From Pochonia chlamydosporia 170 (taxonomy: Eukaryota > Ascomycota > Sordariomycetes > Hypocreales > Clavicipitaceae): 64,000 nt of DNA. This document shows positions 20,589 to 32,664 of this stretch, piece by piece. The stretch spans positions 248,001 to 312,000 of the forward strand of contig NW_019154044.1 in NCBI RefSeq assembly GCF_001653235.2. The letters run 5' to 3'. A model generated the notes under the pieces. That model was given only the letters and a program-made list of their open reading frames with translations. It had not been told where the DNA came from and ran no database searches. Within the stretch, counting starts at the first letter, position 1, and every line of letters begins with the position of its first letter. The position numbers and the translations under genes are program-made.

Positions 20589-22473
20589 ATGGATATCAGC
20601 CAGTACTATGCGGCTATCATAGCCACTCCTCTCTTGGTCCTTCTTGCACACACTTTAATGTTGCAGCTCCCAGCTCTTAGAGAGTCCGCTTGGGAACTGC
20701 TTCGACATTACGTTTTAGCAAACCTCCCAGGAAAACTGAAAGGGTATCTGTCTGCAACAAAGCGAAGATTGCCTCCTGGGGTTGCCTCATTTTACTCCTT
20801 CTTTATACTCATTAATATTTTCTGTGTGACTGTCGACATATCAAGGGTGTCTGGAAAGATGCAGTTGCGAGTCGTAGAATCGGCGGTGTTTCTACAAAGG
20901 TTAGGCGGGTTGGCGTTGATAAATTCATTAATTTTGTTCGCTACTGGGCAGTTTCATCCCGTTACAACCGTTATTTCGATTCCATACAAGTCCTATCGTC
21001 GAGCTCATGCTTGTGTTGGATTTGCCGTGATGACCAGTGCGGTGCTTCATTGCTTCCTGGGGTTGCGCAAGCTCACAAATGGGCCTCAAATTGGTGGTAT
21101 CGTCGCTGTATCGTCAATCGGCATTCTTTGTTTGTCGTCAATTCCGCTTCTAGGCCTCCGTGTCAAGTTCTATGAAGTCTTTGCGGCTGCACATTTCTGC
21201 CTATCAATAGTTGTTCTAGTGGCGACATGGATTCACTTATCGCATTTGTCCCTCTTCACGCCACCAAAGCTGTATCTCTTTCTGGCATCTTGTTGTTACG
21301 GTCTCCTCAAACTCTTTCGTCTGGCGTGCATGATCCAAGCCAATATTTCGACCGATGGTAAAAAGTCTACGGCGACTATCCGGGATGTCAACGGCGACAT
21401 GGAGGTTCGAATTCGGCTGGCCCGCCCTCTCAGCATTCTCCCGGGTCAATTCATATACCTTAGGCTTCCTTTACTACGTATACCATCAACGATTTTGCAG
21501 TCCCATCCCTTCCAGATTGCATGGGACTACTTCGAGATGGATCAACAAACAATCATAGTCAATGTTGAACCGCGCCAGGGGTTTTCGCTGGCTATCGCTG
21601 CTGCCGCTCGACAAGGGGTTGACAAGAGACACCTGGCGCTCGTGGAAGGACCATATGGGCAGTCCATTCAGGTTGATAATTGCGAAATTGGCCTTATATT
21701 CGCTACCGGCATTGGCATCGCTGGCCAACTTATCCTCGTTAGAGAACTACTACGACAAGATAGGGTGGAACAGGTGCTGTTGTGTTGGGAGGTTAAAGAC
21801 GAAAGTCGGTTGTAGACCCCGTTAAGCATACAATTGCTAACAACTTGACAGAATGTCGATATTTGGTAAAAGATCACATGGATGAGCTTTTGGTCTTAGA
21901 CGAGAAACATGTAGGCTGCTTGCGGAGAATTGCTTCGTCGTTCCGGGCTAACCGTGCGATTAGTTGTCGAGACTAAATGTTTATGTCACGGAAAACCTAC
22001 CTCCTGGCATGAATGAATCAGGAACACTGAGCAATGGTAGTCACCAACGGGTCAACATACATGGTGAAGAAATGGACCCGGAGGCTATTATAACTCACGA
22101 ACTTCAAAGCTTGTTACATGATGGGAAAAAAATCTTGGTATCTTGTAAGTAATGACCTAATATGAAAAATGACGGCAGCAGCTTCTAGTCCTAACCTTGC
22201 GTAGATTGTACGGATGGCGGCGCCGCTAAGATTATTGAGGACGCCGTTGGTACTCTTTGCCGTGGTAGCGGGTCAAGTGGACCAGGAGAAATACGCATGG
22301 AGAAGTCGGAATTTTGTCCTTGGAAAGCACTTCAGAAACCATCGAGGAAGGTTAGAAATGGCTTTTACGGTAACGGAGGCAAATCCACGACTGAAAGCAT
22401 GCGAAATCCACAGGGAGAACCACCTGCTCGGCCGCGTAGGCCGTCCATCTCTTACGCGATAAACCCTGTTTAA
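20589..22473 (+). CDS. Ferric/cupric reductase (FRE family transmembrane flavocytochrome)
   Basis: Reduces extracellular Fe(III) or Cu(II) using cytosolic NADPH. Four exons (20589-21804, 21852-21910, 21964-22144, 22205-22473) give 574 residues in frame; introns are 47, 53 and 60 bp with CTAAC-type branch sites in the first two. Two pairs of haem-binding histidines have the correct spacing of 14: H140/H154 and H202/H216. The FAD-binding HPFQI lies near 306-310. The NADPH part starts at GPYG (about 354) and runs to a C-terminal IRMEKSEFCPW, matching the usual end ...EexF.W. About 50 extra basic, proline-rich residues follow this point, which is unusual. FREs are among the gene classes enriched on Starships. 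Confidence 0.88.
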
Positions 22474-22618
22474 TTGCCATTCTACTGTAGCGTATAATTG
22501 TAGATAGAAATAACTTAGCACGTTACTGCAAATAATGACCTTCTGTTCTAGTTATCCCATTGAAAAGTGAAAAATAAGGATCTCGTCGGCTCTCACTATT
22601 GCCTACATCCTCAATAAT

Positions 22619-22933
22619 TCAGTGCCTCAAGTTCCTCGTCGCCTTCCTGAATTCATCCACCGCGAGCTGGAGACGATTCGTAACATACTCTACTTCAGCG
22701 CGAAGATCCTCCCCGAGCTGTTGTACTTTATGGAGAAATTCCCTTTCTTCACGAAGTCTGTTATTCTCTCTTGTCTTGATCTTCACCATCTCACTCAGGC
22801 TCGGAGTGCCGTTCCAGCGTGCCCCGTCTGAATCATAAGCGTTATTGGTCTTGGGATTACTTGGTTCGGGAGTGGTCGCGGTACCGATACCAATTCGATA
22901 AGTCTTCGAAGCGGGACCATCATATTGAACCAT
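22619..22933 (-). CDS. Small coiled-coil protein (104 aa), function unknown
   Basis: Single exon, ATG at 22933. A low-complexity N-terminal half is followed by a heptad-like, charged helix from about residue 48 to the end (MVKIKTRENNRLREEREFL and on). No domain recognised. It is the first of several small coiled-coil genes between 22.6 and 34 kb. Confidence 0.45.
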   Translation of the reverse strand: MVQYDGPASKTYRIGIGTATTPEPSNPKTNNAYDSDGARWNGTPSLSEMVKIKTRENNRLREEREFLHKVQQLGEDLRAEVEYVTNRLQLAVDEFRKATRNLRH

Positions 22934-23212
22934 GGTGAGTTATGGTAATAGGAATCCAGCTTGAGATGTCTTACAAGGTGTGGACAGTGTAGTTATAGTG
23001 GGTGCCGAAGTGGTACATAGCCCCAGTCTCTCTTTCACCAGACACAATGGTAGCCAAGCGGGGGGTTGTGGTGGTGCTGTTAATTTAGGGCACAGCAGAG
23101 GCTGCCTATTAATATTACAAGAAAGTACATACATACCCGTGGGATGAAAACCAATCTCTTTCTAAAATTAGGGACATGCTACGGCTGGCATCATATCTAG
23201 CTACATCCGAGC

Positions 23213-23991
23213 CTAGTGTATCTTACTTCCATTGTGTTGGCGCCGGCGGCCACGCCTGCCCTGAGCGGTACTTGTCTTCCCCATGTGGTCACCCGACCCT
23301 AGTTGAGACTTTCGGTATTCGTTTGTTCCCCGAGTATCAACTCCCACACCTTTGACATCAACCCAGTTCGGCTTGGCCCTTAGGTCCCCCAGTTCGGATT
23401 CAATGGTCGCTATCAATTCTACCAGCTCCTCTATAATCCGGTCCTTTTCCTTCGCTGCCGCCTTGTGCTCAACGATCTCTTCGCGGTATTGGCTGAGAAT
23501 AAGATCGCCAAATTCTCTTTGAAATCTTTGCTTCTCACATTCCTCAAATATCCGCTCCTTGGCTGCGAAAGTATGACTCAGTGACTTGATCAAATTACTG
23601 ATTTCAGTGTCTTTGCTCTGCATTTGATCCTGCATATTGGCTTTTTCATGACGCAGACAATCTATCTGATCGATGGCGCAAACAATATCTGCCTCGTAGG
23701 CCCTAAGTGCTATGGTGTTGGTTTCGCAGAGCTGTTGAAATCTCCCTTGCCATTCTAAACATGCGTCCCATGCCTCTTGATAAAGATTTACTACAATATC
23801 AGCTGTGGCGGTAGTAGTCGTGGGTTTGTCTTTGAACCACTGTGGATGTGCCTCATCCTCTTGCTTGATTTCGGACCCAAATAGGGCGGTCTGATACACG
23901 TGGTTAGCAGTCCGTGTACTTATATATATGGGGTTGATAAAAGACGTACGGTTGTTTGACTAGATAGTCGAAGCTCACTAGTTCCAGACAT
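23213..23991 (-). CDS. Coiled-coil protein (239 aa), function unknown
   Basis: A 42-base first exon (23991-23950) joins exon 2 (23890-23213) over a 59-bp intron (GTACGT donor, GCTAACC branch, ATCAG acceptor). Residues 60-190 form a long charged helix with coiled-coil character. The C-terminus is basic with GRRGRRRQ. No known domain. The intron model removes the need for a non-ATG start. Confidence 0.5.
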
Positions 23992-24217
23992 TTTCTTACG
24001 GTTGGAATACAGGGCCTTGATCAGCGTGGCTATGTTGGATATAAATACTGCCGTAGTAGGAATCGTCCACCCCTGGGAGGGAATCGGACACTCTCATAGG
24101 CAAGCCTACCGTGTCCCTCATAAGGAATAAATGAATAAATAGGCCAGCTCGCCCGCGTACCGGTATGGTCTTTACCCATAACCAACCGACCTTTCACCAA
24201 GTTTATCTTCTCTTACT

Positions 24218-26544
24218 ATGAGTTTCAGCACGGGCGGGAATAATAAGCCTTCAGCGGCAGGAGGCCGAAGTAGTAGAGAACCACCGTCAGATCTTACTGC
24301 ACCCATACCAGTTAAAGCTAGGAGTAGACGCGCCCCGCCACCAAGTATCCATGATGCCGATGAAGATGATGCGACACCACCAGTTCCACAATTTTCGGAA
24401 GGAAGGCAAGTTCTTAAAGCCTGCGACCCACGCCTTCGAATGGCATTTTCTAGTTGTATAAATGATTTGGCTCAGGAGTTCTCCCGGAAAGGGGGCATGA
24501 AAAGGTGGGAAGATCTACTCGTGCCCATGAATCAAGTCACTATTACGGAACGTATCATGACAGCCATTGGACACAATAACACTCTGAATCGAAGAGAGAC
24601 AGAAACCATGGAAGGGCAGATACAGCAGAATGCCAACGAAATTGCTCTAGAGATTTTTTTGCACAGTGAGAAAAGTCATGCTGAACAACACGAGCCTGAT
24701 ATCTCTACTGATGAAGGGAAACGAGCAAAGTTGAGCGAGCTGATTGGGATGATTCAGAGTGGTGCCGACCACTACCAGATTCTGGGGATAAGCCGAAGCT
24801 CGCCAGAGAAGGATGTAAGACAGGCTTACAGGAGATTAGCAGTTATTTGTCATTCAGATAAAGCCGGTCATATAGACGAAGATGCGAAAGAGATAACACA
24901 AGGTGAGAATTGGCACTTTGATATCCGACGGAAACTGACAAGGCGTTAGCACTAAATAATGCCCGTGACATTCTATGCGACAAGGAGGAAAGGAAAAAGT
25001 ACGATAACGAGTTGACTACCATGGATACGGACAGAAGAGAACGGCCAACCTTTGGTGAAAGCTTTGCCTCGAATGCCTATAGTTGGGACAATGATACCGG
25101 AAATAAGGACGATCCACCAAGTGAGAGTAGTAGCACACAGGTTCCGACCCGTTCTCAAGAGATTTTGGAAATCCACAGCAAAGTAACGGAGGTCCTGAAT
25201 CACATATTTGCATCGCGTTCACCACCTTCTAGTGAACACTTGAGAAATATCAGAATACTTGACCGTCAAATTGAGGACACAAACATTGCACAAGGGGTGG
25301 ACGATAAAGCGTACCAAGTAAACTACAACTTTATTTGTTCTCTTCATAAAGACATGAACAGGCAGATTGATAATATAGAAAAGGGGGCAACTACCAAAGA
25401 TGAAGCTCATCGCAGCGCCGGCGACTGGCACAACATGCTCAAGGACCACTTCCAGAAGAATCAGCAATCCGTTCAATGGGCGGATATTGTATGTCGCTTA
25501 TTAGAAAGCACTATAAAGGAGATGTCAGACAATACTGAGGGAACGGGGAGGCGGCCGAGTACCTGGACGCCGTTCAAAGTGGGTGGGCATAAAAAGAATA
25601 ATGGATCTCAAATGGCCAGACCATCCAAAGATGATACATCTAATCGAAACAGAAACATGCCTGGGTTCGGGGGGAAGACAGGAAAGCCTAACGAAAGAGA
25701 AGACAACATGTCAGTTGACTTTTCTCAAGAGGTTCCGATTCGGGAATACCCTGGCCCAGGCTACACACGACGTGGGCATAAAATTTTGGGCTATAGACCC
25801 GTTTACCGCATATTTATGAATCGTCTTGGGGAGGAAGAGCGGGTACTTGCACAGGCAAGGTTCCTCGTTGAGGATGATGAAGATGACAACAACAATTTCT
25901 TGAGAGCGCTGGACATGGACGAGGTCGGCAAGGGACCTGCAACAGACTATGACCGGTTACCGGAAGCGGAAAAGAATGATCTACGAGTATCACATGGAAG
26001 ATATAAACTCATAAATGCAAATGAGTTTAAGCGGATTGTAGGGATAGATTTTATAGGACAAGGCTCTATCGATCGTTCTGCGGCAACATGGGTTCAAGTT
26101 GAGTTACATAACGAACCGGACGCCGTCTTGGCCAACAAACCCCACCTCATGACACGCTCAGAGCTAAAGGAGTGGCTCGGCAAAAAGACCGGGGATTATG
26201 AGATAGATCAGTACCTAACGAAGAAGAACATGGTACCACCTTGGGCAATCGGAATGGGCTTGGAGATCTATAGCCACGGCTATACGAAACTCAATTTTCC
26301 ACACCCTGCAGCTGTCAAAAAGCAACAGCTTAGAGAGATGCAGTATGGCGGCTTGATGCAGTACCAGAATCCGATGAATCATTACAACCCAATGCGAAAT
26401 CATTCTCGGTACTTACCACAGACGGCATCACAGAGCCTCTTCCATCAACAGCCGGATGATCTCGACGACCTCAAAGATAAGGTAGAAGCCTTAACAGCTG
26501 GTTTCCAAAAATTGTTGACACATATTGGGATGAGTTCAAGCTAG
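24218..26544 (+). CDS. J-domain protein with altered HPD motif fused to a long unknown region
   Basis: Exon 1 (24218-24902) and exon 2 (24950-26544) join over a 47-bp intron to 759 residues. The intron lies inside the J domain; splicing restores ITQALNNARDILCDKEERK. The J domain spans about residues 182-255: helix I DHYQILGI, helix II VRQAYRRLAV, then CHSDK. The invariant HPD tripeptide, which triggers Hsp70 ATP hydrolysis, is HSD here (H212-S213-D214). The remaining 500 residues are charged, with an acidic run near VEDDEDDNNN, and end in a short coiled coil. No other domain recognised. It may be a J-like protein that no longer stimulates Hsp70. Confidence 0.7.
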
Positions 26545-27067
26545 TTCTTGCGCTTGGTTTTTTTCATTTCTACAGGTATGTGCGCATTGCATGTCCAGTG
26601 ATTTCACGGAAGACCAGTGGCTGAATACGGGCGACGAATAAGTTTTGGTTCACGAACATGAGCTACTTACCATCGCATAGGGATTCAGTGTATGTGTTTG
26701 ATAGGGTAGTCAGCTCTTTTGTCTTTCATTTTTATGGTTATGATTTCTGTTTAGTTAGGTGAATCGATTTTAGTAGTACTGCAATACCATAGATTGATCA
26801 ATAAAATTGAGAAATTGTAACGAGACCGGAATTTGATTGGAATGTCTCATGGATACACGTTTTTAAAGGCTGCAAGGTAGGCAATATATTAAAGTAATCA
26901 GTCTACGGAGCAGGATAAAATGGCCTGCTCTGCGCTTGAAAATCGCACATGGCACGATGAAGAATCTCATGCCCGTCGCTTTGAGGCGACATACAACCAT
27001 CAATACGCCGCTACCAAGGTATACATAAATATACTCTCGCCAACTGCTATCAGATAATCTACGGCGT
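26545..27067. other. Intergenic, nothing recognised
   Basis: A+T-rich. A short plus-strand frame from 26,920 ends at a possible GTATAC donor near 27,019 but could not be extended into a convincing gene. Confidence 0.35.
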
Positions 27068-27437
27068 TCAACGTTCAGAACACTCTACCCAACATAAGAT
27101 CTTCTGAGGAAAATGTTCGAATTTATCTTCTCCCTTCCGCAGTACGGTTGCTATGGTACCGTTTTGCAGAGACCCAACAAACGTAGCAACAGGTACGTTT
27201 ATCGCTGATCCGAATCCTACTAAGGCGTACGCAAACACTATCAGGATGAATGGACCAGTTGCCAGCATAGGAACGTAACCATGGCCCATGTATGCCTGAG
27301 CTGCCGACAATGGCACCGGTGGAGTATTGAAACACTTTTGTGAGCGGCGTGTACGTGTCGTAGGTCGTCTTTAATTGTCGGATGAATCTTGTAACATTCG
27401 TCAATTTCTGGCCGAAAGCATCCCCATAGCTAACCAC
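27068..27437 (-). pseudogene. Fragment of an MFS transporter (BSC6-like group), decayed
   Basis: Two overlapping minus-strand frames keep scattered pieces of a major facilitator protein. The clearest is FAYALVGFGSAINVPVATF followed by VGSLQNG, like the fifth-helix region of the bypass-of-stop-codon-6 group. There is no start, the frame shifts at least once, and neither flank continues the protein. A dead fragment is the likeliest reading. Confidence 0.35.
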
Positions 27438-27687
27438 AACGTGACACGCACTGAGGACATCTTGATGCGAAATTTGCTACCAAAGTGAGAAAAATGAAAC
27501 GCGGTGCTCAGCTGAAGACGCAACGGGACGAATGTTTTGGTGCCTCTTATTTCTTACCACTTGGCCAACCCTAGGTACGGCCTAGTCATCTACGAGCAGC
27601 CACTGTAAGAATCTAAGAGCCACACATATATCTTGGGATTTGCCTTCAAAAACGAACCCGCAAGTATCTCCTGCCTCCGCACGGCCT

Positions 27688-28832
27688 TCAAATAATGAGT
27701 GAGTCGACTCGCAACAGACTTTCTCCGTGAGGGTATTGTCGCTTATAAATTGGCATTATCCAGTTCTTGTTGTAAGGATCATCCGATCGGGCAGAAGCTC
27801 TGCAGAAAGCCGCCGAAAGTTGGTTGTAGATCCTTCGAGAATCCTGTGGTAAAACTTCCTCCGCATCAGAAGGCAAGGCGCATCGTGAAGGAGCTACAAT
27901 GAAGCACTTCGTTCTCTTGAGTAAATAAAGTTGCGTATAGTCCCAACATTCCCAGTCATCCAGTATACGTTTGGCGTCGTCGAAGACGGAGACATCGTCT
28001 GGTGAGTCTTTAAACTCCCAATCTCCAATTGCATCCGCCTTAGTATACGGTTTGGTACGCCCAGGGTTCCCGAAAGATGACTCTTCGTGTCCGAATAGCA
28101 TAGCGAATCAAGCAATATGCGCGCTAAAATGCTCGCTCTTTGCGTTCCGACGAACGAAATGTCTAGGCCGTCTGCTAGCTTGTATCTGATTGAAAGAACG
28201 CCATTCAAAGCACTTTCTCTCAGAGTGTATTTCCAATCAACGCCAGCTTTAACCCAACATAATTGCGAATTCGGTTCTCTAAATCGCTTTGTAAGCCGTG
28301 CATACAAGAGAAAGGACTTCTCATAGCTCATATCAACCGTTACCTAGCCGTGCTGATCGTGGCCTGATCCAGATGGGCGGGGATGAAGCTTAATTCGTGA
28401 TCAGCCCGTTCGAAGTTGAGCTCAAGCGTAGCTACGTGATTAGTTCTGTTTCTCTTTAACGATGGTCTACCGTCGTCATGGCGTGTCATCCCATGAGGGC
28501 CGAATTTTGGTGTCAGTTGTGGTCGCAATACTGGCACGCTGAGAGGTCTTTGTTTGTTCATCCACGTCACCTGCTGTTTTACCGGCACCCGAAACTGGCA
28601 GCCCGTCGCTGAATTTGTTAAGAATTGCATAAGATTGATGACTGTGCCTGACGAGGGTATCATCCGGAGAGCATATTTCGGGATGTATTTGTTGATCTTT
28701 TAAATCCCCGTTGGTTTGGATAGTGCACATATGCCAGTTCCGAATTGGCATTGTGCAGTCAAATATCAAGTCTGGACATAACCTTCTCCGTCGACCATTG
28801 GCGTAGATAGCTTCGATAGGCCAACGCTCCAA
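27688..28832 (-). other. Cluster of spliceable minus-strand frames, unresolved gene or relic
   Basis: Several minus-strand frames look protein-like: 28832-28476, 28663-28340, 28331-27894 and 28101-27688. The first two join over a 40-bp intron (GTGACG..GCCAG) to give a run ending in DQATISTAR. The next junction could not be made in frame, and the last frame carries an acidic tryptophan-rich stretch (DDWECWDYTQLYLLKR). No domain was recognised. It may be a multi-exon gene or a decayed one. Confidence 0.25.
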
Positions 28833-29697
28833 CCCATCGTCAGGTTCATCACTGGCTCTATCAGTAGACGATCTTCTGCCCAGATCTGTTCGTTGGACGT
28901 GTTTTAGGACTCATGTGGGGAGTTGGTGATGGGAAACGCTAGGAACATGTATTCAAGCAAGGCGTCTTCGTTGTCTTGTGTCCCGGCCTGGACAGATTTC
29001 GTCATGCAGAAATGAAAGCGCCAAAATTCAGGTTGGGCGGCGGGGTCGTGTTGTGCCTAACTCCGTCCCACACATGATGCCGACAGTGGGTACTAGGTAA
29101 AATAAATTCAGTGGTGCCTACAAGGCTAAGATGCTCCGAAGGCATTCTTAACCGTTCTCTCGGCAATTGGAAAAGGTGGTCAAGTGAGGATGTCTTGATA
29201 TTTCGTTATTGTTTGTCCTATTTGTGGTACAAGTGCAAAGTGCAAATGGTCACTATTGCGTTATAAAGATGCCCGTATGTCAGCGACCTGGAGGTTGAAT
29301 GTTGGGGGATATTGGAATGGTGGTTTACAAGAAGGCCATGTGAGCTGGCACGCAAGCGTCGCACCAGTACCTCGACGTGCTTATAAGCAGATACATCGAT
29401 GATGGGCCTCGGTCGACGCCAATTGTTGGTACTCGGGCAGGAGAGTATAATTACTGTGTCATAATAAATATAATATATATAATTTGGTCCTTTCCCTTGC
29501 AAGATTGAATATTCGACACGTCATAATGCTGTTGCCTAAAACATTTCTACTTGTAGTCGCGATTGTGCGGGGAAGGTACGCGAGAAAGCTAACGCTTCAA
29601 AAATCGACATTTACCAAATCAAGAGCTGTCGAGTTCCTCTAATCATGGCCGGGGACGGTCTCATTTACACCTCAATGCCAAGAACTGATGTGGAGTT
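28833..29697. other. Intergenic; a possible small signal-peptide exon
   Basis: No clear gene. At 29,526 a short frame reads MLLPKTFLLVVAIVRG, resembling a signal peptide, followed by a GTACGC donor-like site. It could not be linked in frame to the next gene. Confidence 0.3.
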
Positions 29698-30320
29698 ATG
29701 AAGACACAGTATCTCCAACAGGCCCTAATTGACTATGAACTGTACGCATTCGATGCATCTTGCACTATACCATCTAATTTTATCTTTGTGCTGGCCGGGG
29801 CTGATAGGAACTTCAGCCGCATGGTACGTACCTACATGGACTCCAACTACACAAATAACCGGTGAGACAGATTGACAGCTCATTCATGGTCAAGCTGGAC
29901 GAAGCTGACCTTCGCCCCCGTCTACACGCAAAAATTGACAAAGTGTGTGTGGTTGCCGAGCTTACAGGAACATACCATGCCAAGCCTTGCCATCCCTACA
30001 TAATGAGGCGGACAGGTGTTATGATGTATAGTGCCAACGAAGTGATAGCTGAGAAATCTTCATTCAAGTACAAGCGAATTCGGCATGGTCGGTCGAGGGA
30101 GTGCCATGTTATGGCACCTAAAGTCTCCTTCCTTTGCCAACTCGCCTTTGGTTCGGTGGAAAAAGGACTTGAGGAAGTGCTCAGTCTAAGGAATACGGCT
30201 GTGAGGGGGGCTAATTGCTTTGGATTTGCCCTTCGGCAGCCTCGTATTGGCTTTTCATCCGGTGGAGAAGACGGCAGAGCAATTGGGATGTGTTCTAATG
30301 TCAAAGCTTTAGTACCTTAA
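29698..30320 (+). CDS. Hypothetical protein, two exons (191 aa)
   Basis: Exon 1 (29698-29823) and exon 2 (29871-30320) join over a 47-bp intron (GTACGT..GACAG) in frame. No recognised domain, signal peptide or membrane helix. The C-terminal half is basic with several cysteines. Support comes only from the strong donor and the closed frame. Confidence 0.4.
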
Positions 30321-30649
30321 CTCTCCCATTTTCATAATAGACTTGGCTAGGTATTAATATTTATACGCCTTACTGTAGGCATCAATATCAAGGGCTAAAT
30401 TACATCCTCCACGTCAAACAAGCTTGCTGCATTGTAATGCATGACACGTCGCCAAAACAGTTATTCAGAGAAGTCAAAATCTCCTATATTCTAGTCCTAC
30501 GTACGGCAAGGAGGCTTCGGAAATTTATTGTTGCGAGTTCGGAGTTCGAGATGCGAAAGTGACGCTAGAAGTTCTGCGACTTGTGGTCTTTGACTATCCT
30601 TTGCTTCAACAAATATAGTATCCTATTCCTCCATTAGCAACCTACTTTA
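30321..30649. other. Intergenic, nothing recognised
   Basis: Convergent 3' region of two genes. Confidence 0.4.
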
Positions 30650-30904
30650 TCACTTCTTGCTTGTGGCTTCCAGTACCGTGACTTGGAGTCCCCGTGGCCA
30701 ATGAGGATCCTTTGATGATGTATATAGCACACCAACATCTTCTGTGTGTTTGTCGCGTACGACGAAAGCAATATCCATGCCGAAAAGGCCAGAAAACTCT
30801 CTTATCTTGTTAATAAGTGTCCTTTTTCTTCTCTTTAACATTACTCTAAGGTTTCTAGTGAGAGGAGGCATAGTATATTCACAAGTGGTAGATGTTTGAT
30901 GCAT
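30650..30904 (-). CDS. MADS-box-like mini-protein
   Basis: An 84-residue frame; a second ATG at 30871 gives a 73-residue version. The body follows the MADS/SRF pattern: LKRRKRTLINKIREFSGLFG, then MDIAFVVRD, then VLYTSSKDPHWP. In true MADS boxes the first block is the DNA-binding helix RRK..LiKKa.ELs.LC. Here the gene ends almost at once after the domain. Similar short MADS-like proteins are known from fungal accessory regions. DNA binding or dimer interference is inference. Confidence 0.6.
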   Translation of the reverse strand: MHQTSTTCEYTMPPLTRNLRVMLKRRKRTLINKIREFSGLFGMDIAFVVRDKHTEDVGVLYTSSKDPHWPRGLQVTVLEATSKK

Positions 30905-30990
30905 CTAGACGGAGAGTAGCAAGCAACATGTGCCCTTTATATAGCTGTAAGTTATTTATGCTGCGTCTATTAATAGTACATCCTCGAACG

Positions 30991-31518
30991 CTAAGACGTA
31001 CTTTTCTGGTTTTCGTGCTGACTAGTTGTGGCCGAGCTATCGGTGTACCGTATATCACAACCAACTTTCACGCCATCTATTGAGATCTCTTGGTTTTCAA
31101 GATATTGCAACAACTGCCCCCTTAAATACCAATTCTGCGCTGTCTTTCTCTCCAACTCACTAGACTGACGAAAATATGCAGATGTTACGTTGTCAAGTTC
31201 GTCAGCCCACCAAGTACACTTCAGGTCCGCCTTTGCCAGGAGAATTTGCAGCCTCGCAATCTCGCGGCGCGCTTGAGACAGCTGGTCGTTGAGTTCATGT
31301 GAATGCGAATACCATTCATCTGTGAGCCCACATAGCACTATATCCTGTTTGGACTTGTCTAGAGGGTCTTCTTCTGGAACTGCTGGCAACGGGCATTGAA
31401 CATCCCTATTCCTGGGCTCCTGTACGTCATGCATATTCTGACTCAGCACCTATCCTTGTTCAAGTTTCAGTCAGCTTGGGATGCAACTTACATGTTTGCA
31501 ACCACAAATGTGACACAT
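30991..31518 (-). CDS. Small coiled-coil protein with cysteine-rich first exon (161 aa)
   Basis: A 27-base first exon (31518-31492, MCHICGCKH) joins exon 2 (31449-30991) over a 42-bp intron (GTAAGT..GATAG). The central part (about residues 50-115) is a heptad-rich helix with two tryptophans. Short N-terminal MCxxCxC exons are common in small fungal proteins. No domain recognised. Confidence 0.45.
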
Positions 31519-32019
31519 TTTCTTTGCGTATTGAAGCTTAGTTGAAGTGCAAATGTTAGATTACAGCTGACTAAAGTCAAAAATATGTCGAGGTACAGTA
31601 TCCTGCATTAATACAAGCATTTACTTCTCTATGTTGTCAAACGGAGTACAGAAGCATACACACTGGTCCGAAAGCTTCCACCACCACAAAGTTGGTCATG
31701 GGAATAAATTTGCCCCACTTGCCGTTCTAAATTTACGTGGACAATACCCCGGAATAAACGTGCATTGCCTCGTTTGGTCTGTGGGTCTGACAGACGGCGT
31801 TGAGGTTTTATGTCTGTTATCAAAAACGGGTTGAGCGGCCATACTTTAGGTACCGTATATAGATGCAGGAACAACTTTTTAAAGAAAACAATATTAAGAC
31901 GAGTATGTACCGGTAGTTATTACTTATCAATGCATTATTACTGCATGTCTCGCTCGTACTGGTAAAGTCTGATCGTGTCCGCTCCCTACCGACGACTAGT
32001 TCCCACGCGTTTTATTATT
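31519..32019. other. Intergenic, nothing recognised
   Basis: Divergent promoter region. Confidence 0.4.
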
Positions 32020-32664
32020 ATGGATTTTTTGCACTGCGATTCGGATATTTCGGCTGAACTTTTGGCTCTCCCTTCCCCTGACTTGAACGACATAAACGAC
32101 GGTGGTCAAGAATCCTCAATGTCTCCTTCTATCCTCTCGCCTTCTGCGCTTGGTATTCCTCCAAGAAGCGTTGGTGATGAGGCGACCACAGACCTCTGGC
32201 TCTCTGAACCCTATTTGGATCCTCTTCTTGTTCAAAACGATGAGTCATCCCTTGCAGCCTTGGAGGCATGGCCAGATATTCTATCCTGTGCGCCGCAAGC
32301 GAGCCATTCGGTACATCCGAAGCTCCCTGCCACACCAGATCCTCCTGTGGCATGGGATGCGCCATTTCATAGCAGCTCTACAACCTCTTCAACAGACTCA
32401 TGCCTCCAAGCATGCATACAATTGTCCCAATTGTCCACATCGCAAATACAATCTCTGTGTGGTAGAGTGCAGGCTCTTGAGCAAAATTTGAAGGACGCTG
32501 AGAGCAAAGTCGAGGAGTTCGTTTCGTGGTCGAAAAAAATGGAGAAGCATTGTCAGGAGACGACGAACACTGTCCTTAGCTTATTTAAGACGATCCAGAA
32601 GCCCGAATTCTTACAAGATATTCTCAAAGAGTCGCGAGGTAATTGCCACCCCGGGACTTGTTGA
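32020..32664 (+). CDS. Acidic protein with C-terminal coiled coil (214 aa), function unknown
   Basis: Single exon from the ATG at 32020 (MDFLHCDSDISAELLALP). The first 140 residues are acidic, serine/proline-rich and probably disordered, like activation domains. Residues 150-205 form a coiled-coil helix (VQALEQNLKDAESKVEEF). There is no basic DNA-binding region, so it is not a bZIP. Its stop abuts the convergent gene at 32665. Confidence 0.5.
   Translation: MDFLHCDSDISAELLALPSPDLNDINDGGQESSMSPSILSPSALGIPPRSVGDEATTDLWLSEPYLDPLLVQNDESSLAALEAWPDILSCAPQASHSVHPKLPATPDPPVAWDAPFHSSSTTSSTDSCLQACIQLSQLSTSQIQSLCGRVQALEQNLKDAESKVEEFVSWSKKMEKHCQETTNTVLSLFKTIQKPEFLQDILKESRGNCHPGTC

Noticed and set aside
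27688..28832. A single multi-exon gene covering all frames here
   Set aside because: Only the first junction closes in frame; the rest could not be joined with canonical introns, so no gene model was claimed.
29698..30320. Ribonuclease-like effector because of a GADR string
   Set aside because: In that family the motif lies near the C-terminus after other conserved blocks, which are absent here.
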